Below are positions 60,999 to 64,000 of a DNA stretch of 64,000 nt, one piece after another. Source of the stretch: Paenibacillus timonensis (lineage in GTDB: Bacteria; Bacillota; Bacilli; Paenibacillales; Paenibacillaceae); NCBI RefSeq assembly GCF_009725205.1, contig NZ_WNZY01000010.1, positions 124,001-188,000 on the forward strand. Direction: 5' to 3'. Under the pieces are notes generated by a model. That model ran no database searches. It saw only the letters and a program-made list of their open reading frames with translations, and was not told the DNA's origin. The translations under genes were made by a program, and so were the position numbers. Numbering within the stretch: position 1 is the first letter of the stretch; each line of letters opens with the position of its first letter.

Positions 60999-63900
60999 AT
61001 GAGTGACAAGAAAGAGATTTTATTTCATGTTGAAAAGCTTATGAATAAAAAGGATCAATTTGTGATTACGAAAGTTTCGCCCCTCGATTTTTCTGGTTTT
61101 ACGACGATGCAGCAGTTGTTTATTCATGAGATGGATGGCCAACCGTTCCGGGAGATCACCCCGGGCCAACGTTGGGGAGACAAATGGGAATACGGCTGGT
61201 TCCGAGGAACCGCCGTTGTTCCCAAGGAAGCGGAAGGTAAACGGCTTGTAGCTATGCTTGATTTTGGTTCCGAAGCGACCGTGTACATTAACGGAATCGT
61301 AAGCGGTGCCAAGGACCTTAACCATCATTACGTAACATTGACACGTTCGGCGAAAGCGGGGGAGCGCTTCGATATTGTTGCTGAAGCCTATGCTGGCCAT
61401 TCGGATACGCAGCCTATGTTCGGAGAGTCGCACCTCTGTATTTTTGAAGAGGAAGTGTATCAATTTTTTATCGATTTGGAGTGCTTATATGATCTGCGCA
61501 ATCATCTCGATGCTAAATCCCTTCGCGTGGCGGAAATCGACCGTTGTCTAACCCGGGTGTTTGCCACGATCGATCTCACTTTACGTCAAGAATTGTTGGA
61601 AGAGAACGTAAAGCAGTGCCGGCGAATCATGGAGCCGCTCTTGGCCTGCGTGAACGGTTCAACGGCGCCTACGCTCTATCTTATGGGCCAATCGCACCTG
61701 GATGTTGCTTGGTTATGGCCGATTGAAGAGACGAAACGGAAGATTGCACGGACGATGTCCAACCAGCTGGCGCTGATCGACGAATATCCGGAATACCGGT
61801 ACACCCAGAGTCAGCCGTATTTGTTCCAATTAGTCAAGACGTTATATCCGGAGTTGTATGCGCGTATCAAGCAAGCGGTCAAGGAAGGAAAGATCATTCC
61901 TGAAGGCTCCATGTGGGTTGAGCCCGACACCAATTTGCCTGGCGGGGAAAGCTTGATCCGCCAAGCCATGCACGGAAAGAGGTTCTTTAAGGAAGAGTTT
62001 GGCGTGGAGAATGAGATGTTGTGGCTGCCGGATGTGTTTGGTTATTCTGGGAACCTGCCGCAAATTATGAAGGGCTGCGGAATCAAGTATTTCGGCTCCG
62101 TGAAGTTGTTCGGCACCTATGATAATATCGCGGATCCGTTCCCGCATAACACATTCCTGTGGGAAGGGATCGACGGTTCGCAAGTCCTGACGCATTTACT
62201 TAACTACGGCGATTACTACCCAATTCGGATCAGGCCTTCTTTCTTAATCCAACAATGGAGTGACCGCGTCCAGCTTGAAGGGATCTCCACTCGGCTCACC
62301 CAGTTTGGTCACGGGGACGGAGGCGGCGGATCTAATCGAGACGATCTCGAGTTTCTGCGCAGGCTGGGTAATTTGGAGGGCGTTCCTAAGACGAAGCATG
62401 GATCGCCAATCGAATATTTTGAGGATCAGATCGAGCGAGGACTTCCTGATGTCAAATACGTTGGCGAGCTCTATTATCCGGCACACCGCGGGACCTACAC
62501 GACGCAAGCACTTATTAAGAAGCTGAATCGGAAGGCGGAAATCGGCTTCCGTGAAGTTGAATTATGGGGGACTGTAGCGGAGCTGCTTCAGAAACGAGCG
62601 TATCCTCAAAAGGATCTGGATCATTTGTGGAAGATTTTGCTGCTGCATCAATTCCATGATATTTTGCCGGGATCCTCTATTCATCGCGTCCATGAAGAGG
62701 CGCAGCTTACGCTGAAGGAACTAAATACGAATGTTTACGGATTAGCTTCTACAGCAAGAGAGGCGCTTACGAACGATGATGCTTCTCGAGTTACCGTCTT
62801 TAACTCGTTATCTTGGACGAGAAAGGACCTGGTTGTCTTGCCCGCGGGCGTCCAAGGAATATCGGATGAGAACGGAGCGGCTCTGCCGGTCCAATCGTAC
62901 GAAGGTGCAAATTATGCGGAGGTAGAGGCTCCTTCCATGGGCTGGTCAACGTATCGCGTCGAAACGAAAGCGGCGGATGTCCCTGCGGTATCCACCGTTA
63001 TCGCGACGGAATCGCATCTGGAGAACGAATGGATGGCGCTTGAACTCAACGAACGAGGCGAGATCACCAGTATTTTCGACAAAGAGACCGGAGGGGAATG
63101 GGCTGCCGAGCACTGTAATGTCATGCGGATGTATCGAGATCAGAATTCGGATTTCGACGCATGGGAAATTGACCGGCGTTATCGCTTAGCCCCGATTGAG
63201 TTGAATGGTCGCGCCAAGGTATCCGTTACCGCGAACGGTCCGCTCTTTGCGAATATCCGGGTCGAACGCAAGATAAATCAATCGACCCTGATCCAAGATA
63301 TCCGGCTGCGCGCCGGTAGCCGCCGGGTGGAATTCCATACGACCGTGCATTGGCAAGAGAAGAATAAGCTGCTGAAAGTTGACTTCCCTGTTCACGTCCA
63401 CACGAACGAGTCGCTGCAGGAAATTCAATTTGGTCACGTGAAGAGACCCAACCATGCTTCGCGCCCACATGATGCGGATCGCTATGAAGTGGTTCAGCAT
63501 AAGTGGTCGGCGCTTGCCGAAGCGAACCGCGGCTTTGCCTTGTTGAATGACTGCAAATACGGAATTTCCGTCGACGATAACCTCATGAGTTTAACGTTGC
63601 TTCGGGCCCCGACTTGGCCAGATGAGACGTCCGATCAGGGAGTACATCAATTTACTTACGGATTCACCTTCTGGAAGGGGGCGTTCCTCGATAGTCCCGT
63701 CGTAAGGGAAGCCTACGAGTTGAATTATCCGGTTAGCCTTGTGACTGGCGGAAGTCGCGAGACGCAGTCGTTGCTTGCCCTCGATCAGCCCAATGTGATC
63801 GCAGAAACGGTTAAACTTGCCGAAGACGGATCGGGTGACTGGATCTTGCGCCTGTATGAGAGTAAGGGAGCTTCGGTGACGTGCAAGCTTCATGTGGGCC

Positions 63901-64000
63901 TTTCTTTCGCCGCAGTTTATGAGGCCGATATGCTGGAGGAGAAGAAGGCCGAAGTGCTGTATGCGGAGCAGGATGTGGTACTGCCCTTCCGTCCGTTCGA
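60999..64000 (+). CDS. GH38-family alpha-mannosidase, truncated by the window end
   Basis: An uninterrupted frame of 1000 codons runs from ATG 60999 to the edge; the stop lies outside. A beta-sandwich-like N-terminal region (about 1-220) precedes the catalytic domain with zinc ligands H233/D235 in SHLDVAWLW, nucleophile D345 in WLPDVFGYSG and H550/H553 in LLHQFHDILPGS. The C-terminal beta-domains reach LPFRPF, usually close to the end of such proteins, so little is missing. No signal peptide: it should release mannose from imported oligosaccharides. The ribosome site is modest (GTGAGAAG). Confidence 0.95.
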   Translation, partial: MSDKKEILFHVEKLMNKKDQFVITKVSPLDFSGFTTMQQLFIHEMDGQPFREITPGQRWGDKWEYGWFRGTAVVPKEAEGKRLVAMLDFGSEATVYINGIVSGAKDLNHHYVTLTRSAKAGERFDIVAEAYAGHSDTQPMFGESHLCIFEEEVYQFFIDLECLYDLRNHLDAKSLRVAEIDRCLTRVFATIDLTLRQELLEENVKQCRRIMEPLLACVNGSTAPTLYLMGQSHLDVAWLWPIEETKRKIARTMSNQLALIDEYPEYRYTQSQPYLFQLVKTLYPELYARIKQAVKEGKIIPEGSMWVEPDTNLPGGESLIRQAMHGKRFFKEEFGVENEMLWLPDVFGYSGNLPQIMKGCGIKYFGSVKLFGTYDNIADPFPHNTFLWEGIDGSQVLTHLLNYGDYYPIRIRPSFLIQQWSDRVQLEGISTRLTQFGHGDGGGGSNRDDLEFLRRLGNLEGVPKTKHGSPIEYFEDQIERGLPDVKYVGELYYPAHRGTYTTQALIKKLNRKAEIGFREVELWGTVAELLQKRAYPQKDLDHLWKILLLHQFHDILPGSSIHRVHEEAQLTLKELNTNVYGLASTAREALTNDDASRVTVFNSLSWTRKDLVVLPAGVQGISDENGAALPVQSYEGANYAEVEAPSMGWSTYRVETKAADVPAVSTVIATESHLENEWMALELNERGEITSIFDKETGGEWAAEHCNVMRMYRDQNSDFDAWEIDRRYRLAPIELNGRAKVSVTANGPLFANIRVERKINQSTLIQDIRLRAGSRRVEFHTTVHWQEKNKLLKVDFPVHVHTNESLQEIQFGHVKRPNHASRPHDADRYEVVQHKWSALAEANRGFALLNDCKYGISVDDNLMSLTLLRAPTWPDETSDQGVHQFTYGFTFWKGAFLDSPVVREAYELNYPVSLVTGGSRETQSLLALDQPNVIAETVKLAEDGSGDWILRLYESKGASVTCKLHVGLSFAAVYEADMLEEKKAEVLYAEQDVVLPFRPF

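Noticed and set aside
1-64000. tRNA, rRNA, CRISPR, insertion sequences, prophage genes
   Set aside because: No cloverleaf-like, rRNA-like, regularly spaced repeat or transposase/integrase sequence was seen on reading both strands.

Overview
The window looks like a chromosomal segment of a Paenibacillus-type bacterium (Firmicutes, Paenibacillaceae). The reasons are strong AGGAGG-type ribosome sites, several TTG and GTG starts, S-layer (SLH) domains, LplB/YtcP-type sugar transporters, YesM/YesN two-component systems, and a density of glycoside hydrolases typical of soil plant-polymer degraders. No rRNA, tRNA, CRISPR array, transposase or phage gene was seen.

Layout. 1-5.2 kb: end of a PAP2 phosphatase, a TetR regulator with a CPBP membrane protease, two tandem DUF1259 genes, a membrane 'sensor' domain protein and an AT-rich orphan gene. 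5.3-9.5 kb: a large secreted SLH protein with GLUG repeats behind a Fur-box-like site. 9.7-13.4 kb: cytoplasmic GH92 and GH32 enzymes. 13.5-15.05 kb: a carboxymuconolactone decarboxylase-like gene facing an ECF41 sigma factor, both preceded by ECF41-type promoters. 15.1-26.2 kb (cluster I): secreted CBM9-esterase, YesM/YesN, solute-binding protein, two permeases, GH51 arabinofuranosidase and a polysaccharide deacetylase, apparently for arabinoxylan. 26.2-30.2 kb: an FAD protein, an HNH nuclease and ahpCF. 30.3-41.1 kb (cluster II): permeases, binding protein, YesM/YesN, a second binding protein and a convergent GH10 xylanase. 41.3-43.6 kb: quinol-type nitric oxide reductase. 43.7-52.7 kb (cluster III, minus strand): FAD oxidoreductase, two permeases, binding protein and YesN/YesM. 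52.9-53.8 kb: a YitT protein. 53.8-64 kb (cluster IV): GntR/LacI-type repressor, DUF1861 protein, AraC regulator, permeases, binding protein and a GH38 alpha-mannosidase that runs off the end.

How the genes work together. Secreted xylanase and esterase, sharing a CBM9-type module, would release xylan fragments. Each oligosaccharide would be bound by a lipoprotein, imported by a permease pair and hydrolysed inside by GH51, GH38 or related enzymes. All four transporters lack an ATPase, so a shared MsmX-type ATPase elsewhere is expected. Three clusters carry their own YesM/YesN sensor pair and the fourth has a GntR/LacI repressor plus an AraC regulator. cre-like sites at clusters I, II and IV point to catabolite control.

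The most interesting items are: a conserved multi-block promoter shared by the esterase and the cluster I transporter; a repeated 22-bp site in cluster III; a self-contained ECF41 regulon; a Fur-like site on the SLH gene; a 14-codon leader ORF overlapped by a cre site; the AT-rich orphan gene at 3963-5159; and repeat-rich non-coding segments inside cluster III. Starts were re-chosen from ribosome-binding sites in many genes; coordinates include the stop codon.
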